From NCBI RefSeq assembly GCF_900109285.1, contig NZ_FNZQ01000002.1, forward strand, positions 1 through 64,000: a stretch of DNA of 64,000 bases, given 5' to 3'. This DNA comes from Jannaschia helgolandensis. Its GTDB lineage: Bacteria; Pseudomonadota; Alphaproteobacteria; Rhodobacterales; Rhodobacteraceae. Each line of letters begins with the position of its first letter. The stretch's first letter is position 1. A program made the position numbers and the translations under genes. This document shows positions 33,962 through 42,745 of the stretch, in pieces. The notes beneath the pieces are model-generated. The model saw only the letters and a list, made by a program, of their open reading frames with translations, searched no databases and was not told where the DNA came from.

Positions 33962-34924
33962 TCATTCCGAGTGTTCGATGATCTCGCGCAAATGCGCCGC
34001 GCATCCGGTCAGGGCGGCAAAGTCGTCGGTCACCAGATGCACCGGAAAATTCGCCATGAATCCGGCGAACCGGCCCTTGTCGCGGAAGGCCTCGGCAAAG
34101 CCCATCGCGGCCAGATGCGGGGCCATCGCGCGGGCTACGCCGCCGACCAGATACACACCGCCCAGCGGCAGGTGGATCAACGACAGATTACCCACCACGG
34201 TGCCCAGGATGCGGATGAACTGCTGCACGGCGGCTTGCGCCCGGGGATCGGATGTAACCCGCTGCATGATTTCGGCGGCCAGAAGTTCGTCGGTGCTGCC
34301 TGCCTCGGATGCCAGCCAGCGATAAACCTGTTCCAGACCGCGCCCCGATAACACATCCTCGACCGCCGGAAACCCGTGAGAGGTCGAGGCGAAGGTGCAG
34401 AGCCGCAGTTCGGCTTCGGTGCGGATCGGCAGATTGGCGTGACCGGCTTCGCAGGCCGGGACAAGACGGCCCTGCGCGGTCTGATGGACGGGGGCCGCAT
34501 TGAACCCGGTGCCGACGCCGATGACCAGCCGGACGGCTTCCGGGACGCCATCAACAGCGATCACCGTCTGGCAGGCATCGGCCGACAGATGACCCAGGGC
34601 ATGGCCCTGCGCCTGCAGGTCGTTGAGAATCGCGCCCTGTCGCGCAGAGGTCGCCTCGATCAGGCGTGCAGTGTCGATCGACCAGTCGAGATTGGTCAGC
34701 TCGGCCCGCCCTTCGGCCACAGGACCCGCGACGGCAACGCAGGCGCCCACCGGGTCGGGTCCGGGCAGGTCGACGCGGTATTGGCGCAGAACAGGCGCAA
34801 GATTGGCGAAGTCGCGATTGGAGTAGCGGCGGATCGTGTCAGGCAGGACGATGCCACCCTCGGCCATGGCCACGCGGGTATTGGTTCCGCCGACATCGGC
34901 CACGAGGAAGAGCGCATCTGACAT
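33962..34924 (-). CDS. glk: Glucokinase (ROK-unrelated, Glk family)
   Basis: A 320-residue enzyme: FLVADVGGTNTRVAMAEGG (phosphate loop), CVAVAGPVAEGRAELTNLDW, GAILNDLQAQGHALGHL (catalytic Asp region), LVIGVGTGFNAA, EAGHANLPIRTEAE and GGVYLVGGVARAM. It phosphorylates glucose released by the glucosidases at 34938 and 41078. ATG 34924. It lies 13 bases downstream of the glucosidase gene in the aglR-bgl-glk operon. Confidence 0.92.
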   Translation of the reverse strand: MSDALFLVADVGGTNTRVAMAEGGIVLPDTIRRYSNRDFANLAPVLRQYRVDLPGPDPVGACVAVAGPVAEGRAELTNLDWSIDTARLIEATSARQGAILNDLQAQGHALGHLSADACQTVIAVDGVPEAVRLVIGVGTGFNAAPVHQTAQGRLVPACEAGHANLPIRTEAELRLCTFASTSHGFPAVEDVLSGRGLEQVYRWLASEAGSTDELLAAEIMQRVTSDPRAQAAVQQFIRILGTVVGNLSLIHLPLGGVYLVGGVARAMAPHLAAMGFAEAFRDKGRFAGFMANFPVHLVTDDFAALTGCAAHLREIIEHSE

Positions 34925-34937
34925 GCCCAAGCCCGTA

Positions 34938-36257
34938 TCAATCGGCCAGCGCGCGGGCAAGCGCGTGATAGCTTGCCTTGGGCGTGCGCGCCTGTGTCGC
35001 GAAGTCGACATGGACCAGACCGAACCGCTTGTCATAGCCCAGGGCCCATTCATAATTGTCCAGAAGCGACCAGAATGTATAACCTTTCAGCGGCAAGCCA
35101 TCGGCAGTCAGATCACGGGCCACGGCAACATGGGCGTCCAGATATGCGATTCGTTCGACGTCGGCGCGGGTGGCGGTGTCACGATTGGCCATGCCGTTCT
35201 CGGTGATGAAAAGTGGCGTGTCGCCGGTGTAGTCGGCGACGGTCCGGCGCAGCAGCCAATCGAAACCCTCGGGGCAGATTTCCCATCCCATGTCCGTACG
35301 GGGGGGCGGTCCCTGAACCAGATCCATGTTTGGCCAGTCCCCGGTGCCAGCCGCGATCCGCTGGCACGTGTAATAGTTTATGCCAAACCAATCAATATCT
35401 TGCGATACAATCTTCATGTCGCCTTGCCAATCGTTCGGCAGATACGCCTGGAATCCCTCGAGAATATCGACGGGATAGCTCCCCTGCATCATCGCCCCGG
35501 CAAACCACCGATTGTAGATGCCGTCATATCGCTGTGCTGCGGCGCGATCTTCCGGGCTGTCGCTGGCCGGGATAGCATATTCCATGTTGCAGACGGCCCC
35601 CAGATTGGTCGCGCCAGCGCCGCGCAGGGCCTGAATGGCCAATCCGTGTGCCAGGCCGACATGGTGCATCGCGCGGACCGCCGCGCCAAGGTCGGTCAGG
35701 CCGGGGGCATGGACCCCCATGTAATGGCTGAGCCAGGCAACGCACCAAGGCTCGTTGATCGGTGCGACGGAAAACAGCCGGTCGCCCAGCCGGTCGCCGA
35801 TCATCGCGGCGAAATCTGCAAACCGTTCAGGGATGTCGCGAACCGTCCAGCCGCCAAGATGTGCCAGCGTATCGGGCAGTTCCCAGTGATACAGGGTCGC
35901 CATTGGTTTCAGCCCGCGCTCCAGCATGCCATCAATCAGCCGATCATAAAAATCAATACCTTCCGCGTTGACGTTCACGCCGTCCGGCATCACCCGCGCC
36001 CATGACGTCGAGAACCGATAGGCGTCCAGCCCCAGATCGCGCATCAGATCGAGGTCTTCGGGCCAGCGGTGGTAATGATCGCAGGCGATATCGCCGTTTT
36101 CGCCGCCTTCGACCTTGCCGGGCGTGGCGGCGAAAGTGTCCCAATGGGTCCGTCCTGCACCGCCATATGCATGCCCCTCGATCTGATAGGCCGAGGTGGC
36201 GGCGGCGAACAGAAATCCGTCGGGAAAATCGCTGCGTCTGAAGGTGAAGTCTGTCAT
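34938..36257 (-). CDS. GH1 beta-glucosidase
   Basis: A 439-residue family 1 glycoside hydrolase. The N-terminus FLFAAATSAYQIEGHAYGGA holds the substrate-binding Gln region. The acid/base Glu is in FSVAPINEPWC, and the nucleophile Glu is in PLFITENGMANRD. The C-terminal KGYTFWSLLDNYEWALGYDKRFGLVHVDF is diagnostic. There is no signal peptide, so it acts on imported beta-glucosides. ATG 36257 overlaps the aglR stop by 4 bases, giving coupled expression with the repressor. Confidence 0.93.
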   Translation of the reverse strand: MTDFTFRRSDFPDGFLFAAATSAYQIEGHAYGGAGRTHWDTFAATPGKVEGGENGDIACDHYHRWPEDLDLMRDLGLDAYRFSTSWARVMPDGVNVNAEGIDFYDRLIDGMLERGLKPMATLYHWELPDTLAHLGGWTVRDIPERFADFAAMIGDRLGDRLFSVAPINEPWCVAWLSHYMGVHAPGLTDLGAAVRAMHHVGLAHGLAIQALRGAGATNLGAVCNMEYAIPASDSPEDRAAAQRYDGIYNRWFAGAMMQGSYPVDILEGFQAYLPNDWQGDMKIVSQDIDWFGINYYTCQRIAAGTGDWPNMDLVQGPPPRTDMGWEICPEGFDWLLRRTVADYTGDTPLFITENGMANRDTATRADVERIAYLDAHVAVARDLTADGLPLKGYTFWSLLDNYEWALGYDKRFGLVHVDFATQARTPKASYHALARALAD

Positions 36258-37279
36258 GTCGGTGCCGGCCCCGTGGACGCCCCGAGAACCAGTTCGCATT
36301 CCCATGTCTCCTGCACGGGCGGGGGGGTGTCGTCGCCGATCCGGTCCAGCAGGATCTCGGCGCAACGCCGTCCTGCAGCCCGGACCGAGGATCGCGTGGC
36401 CGTGAAGATCGGCACTTCGACCCCGTTGGCCAGATAGCTGAGCATATCGTCGTGGATCACGACAGAGACGTCGCGTCCCATCCGCAAGCCACGGTCCTCG
36501 ATCGCCCGGCGCACACCGATTGCCATGATAAGTGACGAAACCAGAAACGCGGTCGGCGGATCAGGCAGAGCAAGCATCGACAAGGCTCCGGAATGGCCGC
36601 TGAGTTCCGTCATTTCGGACGATGCCATCAACTCCGGATCAAGTTCCACAGCCCGTGCCGTCAATGCTGACGTCATCCCGTCACGGCGTCGACGCGCGAA
36701 GTCCATCGTCTCGATCCCGTTGAGAAAGCCGATCCGCCGATGGCCAAGATCCAGCAGAAGATCGGTTGCCCGCTTGAACGCCCGCATATTGTCGATATCG
36801 ACATAGCTGTAATCCTTCGGCTCGACCGGGGCGCGGCCATGGACGACGAACGGCAGGCCGGTGGTTTGCAACAGCGCGATCCGGGGGTCGCCTGTTCTTG
36901 GCCCATGAACGATCAGCCCATCCACCGATCCGGCGCTGGCCATCTGACGATAGGCGCGTTCCTCGTCGCCGTCCGACACCACTGACAACAGCATATCGTA
37001 TCCGGCCTTTGCATAGACATCGCCGGCACCCGCAATGAAGTCGGCGAACACAGGGTTCACCATCTCGTGGTTGAAGGCAGTGGGGATCACATGGCCGATC
37101 GCCATGGCGCGCCCGGTCGCCAGGGCCGCGGCGCGTCGATTGGGACGATACCCATGGGCGATGGCGGCGTCGTGGACACGGCGACGGGTCTCCTCCTTCA
37201 CTTCGGAGTAGCCACCGAGCGCCCGGCTGACCGTGGTAGGCGATAAACCCAAAACCTTCGAGAATTCCCTGAGGTTCAC
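36254..37279 (-). CDS. aglR: LacI-family repressor of the glucoside locus (AglR)
   Basis: A 341-residue repressor. The N-terminal helix-turn-helix is MNLREFSKVLGLSPTTVSRA with the hinge-helix region YRPNRRAAALATGR. The rest is a periplasmic-binding-type sugar sensor (for example GLIVHGPRTGDPRI, LGHRRIGFLNGIE). The GTG start at 37279 follows GGGAGG. The divergent aglE operon starts 235 bases away, and LacI-type sites lie at 37295 and 37450. It probably represses both operons until an alpha-glucoside-derived inducer binds. Confidence 0.87.
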   Translation of the reverse strand: MNLREFSKVLGLSPTTVSRALGGYSEVKEETRRRVHDAAIAHGYRPNRRAAALATGRAMAIGHVIPTAFNHEMVNPVFADFIAGAGDVYAKAGYDMLLSVVSDGDEERAYRQMASAGSVDGLIVHGPRTGDPRIALLQTTGLPFVVHGRAPVEPKDYSYVDIDNMRAFKRATDLLLDLGHRRIGFLNGIETMDFARRRRDGMTSALTARAVELDPELMASSEMTELSGHSGALSMLALPDPPTAFLVSSLIMAIGVRRAIEDRGLRMGRDVSVVIHDDMLSYLANGVEVPIFTATRSSVRAAGRRCAEILLDRIGDDTPPPVQETWECELVLGASTGPAPT

Positions 37280-37291
37280 CCGAACCTCCCA

Positions 37292-37307
37292 TATAAAGCG
37301 TTTTCAA
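37292..37307. promoter_or_regulatory. LacI-type operator in front of aglR
   Basis: TATAAAGCGTTTTCAA contains AAAGCGTTTT, an imperfect palindrome centred on CG. It is near-identical in core to the site at 37450-37459 (AAAGCGGTTT). It lies 13 bases upstream of the aglR start codon. Matched paired sites around a LacI-family gene support autoregulation. Confidence 0.6.
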
Positions 37308-37411
37308 ATTTTCCGAGTATTATCCGGATGGTCATATTGGTGCCCCTCAAAGCAGGTTGCGCGCAAGCTCAAATTGCCGTTGCCAGCATGGCATCTGAGC
37401 CAATGTGATCG

Positions 37412-37461
37412 TTGACATAGATGTCACATTCGGACAATCTCGCAACATGAAAGCGGTTTGG
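37412..37461 (+). promoter_or_regulatory. aglE promoter with overlapping LacI-type operator
   Basis: TTGACA (37412-37417) is followed after 17 bases by CAATCT (37435-37440), a weak -10. GAAAGCGGTTTGG (37449-37461) follows where the transcript would start, ideal for repression. The -35 overlaps TGACATAGATGTCA (37413-37426), a perfect inverted repeat with a 2-base spacer, possibly a second regulator's site. Confidence 0.5.
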
Positions 37462-37514
37462 TTATTACGCCGCAGCGCAGCGAGAACAGGCAGAAATGCC
37501 TACTGGGAGGAAAG

Positions 37515-38864
37515 ATGAAAAATCTGTTGACCGGCACCGCCGTGGCGATGCTGACCGCGGGGATCGCATCCGCCGAAGGGCACCTGGCATTCACCCCCGG
37601 TGAGGGTGACTTCAACTGGGACAGCCTGACGGCATTCGGTGAAACCAATGACCTGACCGGCCAGACCGTGACGGTGTTCGGTCCGTGGCGCGGCGATGAT
37701 CAGGCCCTGGTCGAGAATGTCATCGCCTATTTCGAGGATGCGACCGGCGCGACCGTGGAATATTCTTCATCCGAGAACTACGAGCAGCAGATCGTGATCG
37801 ACGCCGAAGCGGGCAGTCCGCCGGATGTCGCCGTCCTGCCGCAGCCCGGCCTGATCGCCAACCTGGCCAGCCGTGGTTTCATCACACCGCTGGGCGACGA
37901 GACGCAAACGTGGCTTGAAGAAAACTACGCCGCTGGCGAAAGCTGGGTCAGTCTGGGCACCTATGCCGGGCCGGACGGCGAAGACCGCCTTTATGCCTTC
38001 CCCTATAAAATCGACGTGAAATCACTGGTCTGGTATTCGCCTGAGAACTTCGAGGACGCGGGCTATGAAGTCCCGACCTCGATGGAAGAGCTTAAGGCGC
38101 TGACCGAACAGATTGTCGCCGACGGCGGTACGCCCTGGTGTATCGGTCTGGGGTCGGGCGGTGCGACCGGCTGGCCCGCCACCGACTGGGTCGAAGACAT
38201 GATGCTGCGCACGCAGCCACCGGAAACCTATGACGCATGGGTCAACCACGAGATTCCGTTCGACGACCCGGCCGTCATCGGCGCCATCGAGGAGTTCGGT
38301 TATTTCGCCCGTAACGACGATTTCGTCGCCGGTGGGGCGGGTGCTGTCGCCTCGACCGACTTCCGCGACAGCCCCAAAGGCCTGTTTGCAAGCCCGCCGC
38401 AGTGTTACATGCACCATCAGGCCAGCTTCATTCCGACGTTCTTCCCCGATGGGATCGAACTGGGTCTGGACGCCGACTTCTTCTACATGCCGTCCTACGC
38501 TGGCAAAGATCTGGGCAATCCGGTTCTGGGCGCAGGCACGCTGGCCTTCATTACCAAGGACGGCGACGGGGCCCGCGCATTTCTGGAGTTTCTCAAGACG
38601 CCCATCGCGCATGAAATCTGGATGGCTCAGTCGGGCTTCCTGACGCCGTTCAAATCGGTCAACACCGCCAATTATGCCAACGATACGCTGAAGAAGCAGG
38701 GCGATATCCTTCTGGATGCCACGACATTCCGCTTCGATGCGTCCGATCTGATGCCGGGCGCCGTGGGCGCAGGCAGCTTCTGGACCGGGATGGTCGACTA
38801 TGCCGGGGGCAAGGACGCCGCCGAGGTCGCCGCAGAAATCGAGCAAAGCTGGCCCGCCAACTGA
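37515..38864 (+). CDS. aglE: Alpha-glucoside ABC transporter, substrate-binding protein
   Basis: A 449-residue periplasmic protein. The signal peptide is MKNLLTGTAVAMLTAGIASA, cleaved before EGHLAF. The family 1 sugar-binding fold follows (TVTVFGPWRGDDQALVENVI, PPDVAVLPQPGLIANL, GFLTPFKSVNT). It captures sucrose, maltose, trehalose or similar sugars for AglFGK. ATG 37515 lies behind GGGAGGAAAG. A strong hairpin separates it from aglF. Confidence 0.93.
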   Translation: MKNLLTGTAVAMLTAGIASAEGHLAFTPGEGDFNWDSLTAFGETNDLTGQTVTVFGPWRGDDQALVENVIAYFEDATGATVEYSSSENYEQQIVIDAEAGSPPDVAVLPQPGLIANLASRGFITPLGDETQTWLEENYAAGESWVSLGTYAGPDGEDRLYAFPYKIDVKSLVWYSPENFEDAGYEVPTSMEELKALTEQIVADGGTPWCIGLGSGGATGWPATDWVEDMMLRTQPPETYDAWVNHEIPFDDPAVIGAIEEFGYFARNDDFVAGGAGAVASTDFRDSPKGLFASPPQCYMHHQASFIPTFFPDGIELGLDADFFYMPSYAGKDLGNPVLGAGTLAFITKDGDGARAFLEFLKTPIAHEIWMAQSGFLTPFKSVNTANYANDTLKKQGDILLDATTFRFDASDLMPGAVGAGSFWTGMVDYAGGKDAAEVAAEIEQSWPAN

Positions 38865-38877
38865 GGCGTGTCTTACC

Positions 38878-38909
38878 GGGCCGCCCGCAGACTGCGTGGG
38901 CGGCCCTTT
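38878..38909 (+). terminator. Intercistronic hairpin between aglE and aglF
   Basis: GGGCCGCCC (38878-38886) pairs with GGGCGGCCC (38898-38906) across 11 bases, followed by TTT. Such stems after binding-protein genes stabilise the upstream message or partly terminate it, giving more binding protein than permease. That role is inferred. Confidence 0.65.
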
Positions 38910-38928
38910 CCATGATCGGAGGCCCGCC

Positions 38929-39933
38929 ATGAACCCCGCGTTACTCGGACTGATTACCATAGTGCTGGGCGTGGGCGGGTGCATCGGCTATTTCTGGTTG
39001 TCCAACCTGCTGCTGGACACCGTGATTTTCCCGCCGCGCGGTCCCAATGCCGGGCGAAACATCAATCGGGCGAATGCGATCAGACCCTGGCTGTTCCTTG
39101 CCCCGGCGCTTCTGGCGCTTGGCCTCTACCTTGCCTACCCGGTGGTCGCGACCTTCTGGCTGTCCTTGAATGACCGTGTGGCCGGAGGCGGCAGCGAATT
39201 CGTCGGCCTCGACAATTATGTGCAGATGTTCGGGGAGTCGAAGTTCCGCGAAGCCATTCTGAACAACATGATGTGGCTGGTTGTCGTGCCCGCCGCCTCG
39301 ACCGCCTTCGGTCTGATTGCCGCGCAGCTGACCGACCGGATTTCGTGGGGCAATATCGCCAAATCGCTGATCTTCATGCCGATGGCGATTTCCTTCGTCG
39401 GTGCGTCCGTCATCTGGAAACTGATCTATGACGCCCGCCCGCCAGGCACGGACCAGATCGGTGTTCTGAACGCGCTCTGGGTCGCCTTCGGGGGCGAGCC
39501 ACAGCAATGGCTGACGATTCCGGGTTGGAACAACCTGCTGCTGATGATCGTTCTGATCTGGATTCAGACCGGCTTCGCCATGGTCATTCTGGGTGCGGCC
39601 CTGCGCGGCATTCCCGAAGAAACGGTCGAGGCGGCCATCGTAGACGGCGCATCGCCCTGGACGATCTTTTTCCGCATCAAGGTGCCACAGATCATGCCTA
39701 CCATCGTCGTAGTCTGGACGACGATCACGCTGGTCGTGCTCAAGGTCTTCGACATCGTTCTGGCCATGACCAACGGCCAGTGGGAGACGCAGGTTCTGGC
39801 CAACTACATGTACGACAAGCTGTTCCGGTCGTTCGACTGGGGCGTCGGGTCGGCGGCGGCGATGATCATCATGCTGTTGGTGTCGCCGATCCTGATCTGG
39901 AACGTCTACAGCGCCAACAAGGAAATGCGCTGA
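38929..39933 (+). CDS. aglF: Alpha-glucoside ABC transporter permease AglF
   Basis: A 334-residue inner-membrane permease with an extra N-terminal span (LLGLITIVLGVGGCIGYFWL), then the MalF-like six-span core. The EAA loop for the ATPase is ETVEAAIVDGASPWTIFFRI. ATG 38929 follows GGAGGC. It shares one base with aglG (TGATG). Confidence 0.9.
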   Translation: MNPALLGLITIVLGVGGCIGYFWLSNLLLDTVIFPPRGPNAGRNINRANAIRPWLFLAPALLALGLYLAYPVVATFWLSLNDRVAGGGSEFVGLDNYVQMFGESKFREAILNNMMWLVVVPAASTAFGLIAAQLTDRISWGNIAKSLIFMPMAISFVGASVIWKLIYDARPPGTDQIGVLNALWVAFGGEPQQWLTIPGWNNLLLMIVLIWIQTGFAMVILGAALRGIPEETVEAAIVDGASPWTIFFRIKVPQIMPTIVVVWTTITLVVLKVFDIVLAMTNGQWETQVLANYMYDKLFRSFDWGVGSAAAMIIMLLVSPILIWNVYSANKEMR

Positions 39934-41069
39934 TGGATAACATCGCCGGGACCAGATCGTCCCTCCAGTGGGCCGTTCACATCTCCGTCGCCGTCCTTGT
40001 GGCGCTTTGGCTGTTTCCGACTGTCGGCCTGTTCGTGTCATCGTTCCGGACCGGCGACCAGATCAGCAGTTCCGGCTGGTGGCAGGCGCTGTCGACGCAG
40101 GAAAGCCAGCTTCCCGCCATCCGCATCGAAGGTGAGGAGGTTCCCGCAGACGGTGCTTTCACCATCGAGGGGCGTTTGATCGCGGGCGATACCACGGTCA
40201 GTGCCTGGGGCGCGTCGTCGCGCGCGCCCAAGGCCTATGCGCCGGGCGAGACTGTCGACATCGGCGACGGCCAGACCCTGACCGTCGCCGAGGACAGCAG
40301 TTTCTTCCTGACCAGTCCTGATACGACCGAGGGCACACGCCTGCCGCGTGTCTTCCTGACCGCCTCCAGCCCGCCCGAATTCACCTTCGACAATTACCGC
40401 AACGTTCTGTTCTCGGGCACGGCAGCGGCGGGCATCGGAAAGGCTTTCATCAACACGCTGACGGTCTCGATCCCGGCGACGGTCATCCCGATCCTGATCG
40501 CGGCCTTCGCGGCCTATGCCCTTGCCTGGATGGAATTTCCCGGCCGCGCACTGCTGATCGCGGCCATCGTCGGCCTTTTGGTGGTGCCACTGCAACTGGC
40601 GCTGATCCCACTGCTGCAGCTTCACAATAATATCGGAATCGGGAAGGGTTACCTGGGCGTCTGGATGGCGCACACCGGATTCGGCCTGCCGCTCGCCATC
40701 TACCTGTTGCGAAACTACATGGTCGGCCTGCCACGCGACATCATCGAAAATGCCAAGGTCGACGGCGCCAGCGATTTCCAGATCTTCACCAAGATCATCC
40801 TGCCGCTGTCGTTTCCGGCGCTGGCCAGTTTCGCGATCTTCCAGTTCCTGTGGACGTGGAACGACCTGCTGGTCGCGATCGTGTTTCTGGGCGCGGATGA
40901 CGACAGTCTGGTCTTGACGGGGCGTCTGGTAAACCTGATGGGGTCGCGCGGCGGCGATTGGGAAATTCTGGCGACATCGGCCTTCATTTCCATCGCGGTT
41001 CCGCTTTTGGTGTTTTTCACCATGCAACGCTATCTGGTGCGCGGCCTGCTTGCCGGCTCCGTGAAATAG
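39933..41069 (+). CDS. aglG: Alpha-glucoside ABC transporter permease AglG
   Basis: A 378-residue MalG-like permease. The first span (VHISVAVLVALWLFPTVGLF) is followed by an unusually long periplasmic stretch (residues ~40-150, partly beta-rich) and then five spans. The EAA loop is DIIENAKVDGASDFQIFTKI. The long extracytoplasmic insert is typical of AglG. ATG 39933 is fixed by the 1-base overlap with aglF. Confidence 0.9.
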   Translation: MDNIAGTRSSLQWAVHISVAVLVALWLFPTVGLFVSSFRTGDQISSSGWWQALSTQESQLPAIRIEGEEVPADGAFTIEGRLIAGDTTVSAWGASSRAPKAYAPGETVDIGDGQTLTVAEDSSFFLTSPDTTEGTRLPRVFLTASSPPEFTFDNYRNVLFSGTAAAGIGKAFINTLTVSIPATVIPILIAAFAAYALAWMEFPGRALLIAAIVGLLVVPLQLALIPLLQLHNNIGIGKGYLGVWMAHTGFGLPLAIYLLRNYMVGLPRDIIENAKVDGASDFQIFTKIILPLSFPALASFAIFQFLWTWNDLLVAIVFLGADDDSLVLTGRLVNLMGSRGGDWEILATSAFISIAVPLLVFFTMQRYLVRGLLAGSVK

Positions 41070-41077
41070 GATAACGC

Positions 41078-42724
41078 ATGACTGCGATCTCGACCGCGCA
41101 ATTCCCTGCGCCCGCGTCCGACCTCGACTGGTGGCGGGGCGGCGTCATCTACCAGATCTATCCCCGGTCCTTTCAGGATACCTCGGGCGATGGCATCGGC
41201 GATCTGAATGGCATCACCAACCGGCTGCCCTATGTCGCATCGCTGGGTGTGGATGCGATCTGGATCAGCCCGTTCTTCACCTCGCCGATGAAGGACTTCG
41301 GCTATGACGTCAGCGATTACCGGAATGTCGATCCGATGTTCGGCACGCTGGAGGATTTCGAGCGCCTGATCCAGGCCGCGCACCGCCTTGGCCTTCGGGT
41401 GATGATCGACCTCGTGCTATCGCACAGCAGCGATCAGCATCCCTGGTTTCAGGAAAGCCGCAGCAACCGCGTCAACGACCGCGCCAACTGGTATGTCTGG
41501 GCCGACCCGAAACCCGATGGCACCGTGCCCAACAACTGGCTGTCGATCTTCGGCGGTCCGGCCTGGCACTGGGACGCGCGGCGGCAGCAATACTACCTGC
41601 ATAACTTCCTCGTCTCGCAGCCTGATCTGAACTTTCATGAACCTGCCGTTCAGGATGCCCTGCTGGACGCGACGCGGTTCTGGCTGGAGCGCGGCGTCGA
41701 TGGCTTCCGACTGGATACAATCAACTTCTATTTCGCCGATGCGCAACTGCGCGACAATCCGGCCCTTCCGGCCGAACGGCGCAACGCCAAGATCGCGCCC
41801 CAGGTGAACCCCTACAACCATCAGGAACACCTGTTTTCGAAGAACCAGCCGGAAAATCTGGCCTTTCTGAAGCGCTTCCGCGATTTGCTGGACGAATTTC
41901 CCGGCACCGCCGCCGTGGGCGAGGTCGGCGATGCGCAGCTCGGGATGGAGCTTTTGGGCCAATATACGAAGGAGGGGCAGGGTGTGCAGATGTGCTACGC
42001 CTTCGACTTCCTGTCGCCGGATCGACTGACCGCCGAGCGGGTGGCCGAGGTGTTCGACCACCTCGACACCGCCGCGCCCGATGGCTGGGCCTGCTGGGCG
42101 TTTTCAAATCACGACGTCACGCGGCATGTCACCCGCTGGGGCCTGGGCGACAAGGGCGCGCGGCTTTATTCGACGCTGATCTGCTGCCTGCGCGGCTCCG
42201 TCTGTCTCTATCAGGGCGAGGAGCTGGGTCTGCCCGAGGCCAGCGTCGCCTTCGAGGATCTGCAAGACCCCTACGGCATCGAATTCTGGCCCGAGTTCAA
42301 GGGCCGCGATGGCTGCCGCACCCCCATGGTCTGGGAGGCGTCGAACCGGAATGGCGGGTTCACGGACGGCAAGCCATGGCTGCCGGTCGCGGTGGAACAT
42401 CTGGCCGCATCCGTTGGCGTGCAGGAACATCTGGAGGATGCACTTCTTCACCATTACCGACGGATCATCGCCCTGCGATCCGTCAACCCGGCCTTGCGGC
42501 ACGGCACGCAGGACAAGCTAACGGTCGATGGCGACCTGCTGACCTTCATCCGGTCGGAAGGCGGCGAAACGCTGTTCTGCGCGTTCAACATGGGTGATCA
42601 GCCTGCGCAGACGGCACTGCCCGACGGAACATGGCTGCCGGTCGAAGGCATCGGCGGGACCGCGCCGGACGCCTCAGGCCTGACGCTGAACGGATGGGGC
42701 TATACGCTGATGCGTGCAACCTGA
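41078..42724 (+). CDS. aglA: GH13 alpha-glucosidase
   Basis: A 548-residue cytoplasmic family 13 hydrolase. WWRGGVIYQIYPRSFQDTSG opens the barrel, MIDLVLSHSSDQHPWF is region I, GVDGFRLDTINFYF holds the nucleophile Asp, GTAAVGEVGD the acid/base Glu, and FSNHDVTRH the third Asp. It releases glucose from imported alpha-glucosides; Glk then phosphorylates it. It starts 8 bases after aglG, in the same operon. Confidence 0.92.
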   Translation: MTAISTAQFPAPASDLDWWRGGVIYQIYPRSFQDTSGDGIGDLNGITNRLPYVASLGVDAIWISPFFTSPMKDFGYDVSDYRNVDPMFGTLEDFERLIQAAHRLGLRVMIDLVLSHSSDQHPWFQESRSNRVNDRANWYVWADPKPDGTVPNNWLSIFGGPAWHWDARRQQYYLHNFLVSQPDLNFHEPAVQDALLDATRFWLERGVDGFRLDTINFYFADAQLRDNPALPAERRNAKIAPQVNPYNHQEHLFSKNQPENLAFLKRFRDLLDEFPGTAAVGEVGDAQLGMELLGQYTKEGQGVQMCYAFDFLSPDRLTAERVAEVFDHLDTAAPDGWACWAFSNHDVTRHVTRWGLGDKGARLYSTLICCLRGSVCLYQGEELGLPEASVAFEDLQDPYGIEFWPEFKGRDGCRTPMVWEASNRNGGFTDGKPWLPVAVEHLAASVGVQEHLEDALLHHYRRIIALRSVNPALRHGTQDKLTVDGDLLTFIRSEGGETLFCAFNMGDQPAQTALPDGTWLPVEGIGGTAPDASGLTLNGWGYTLMRAT

Positions 42725-42745
42725 ACGGATGATGGAGGGACGATC

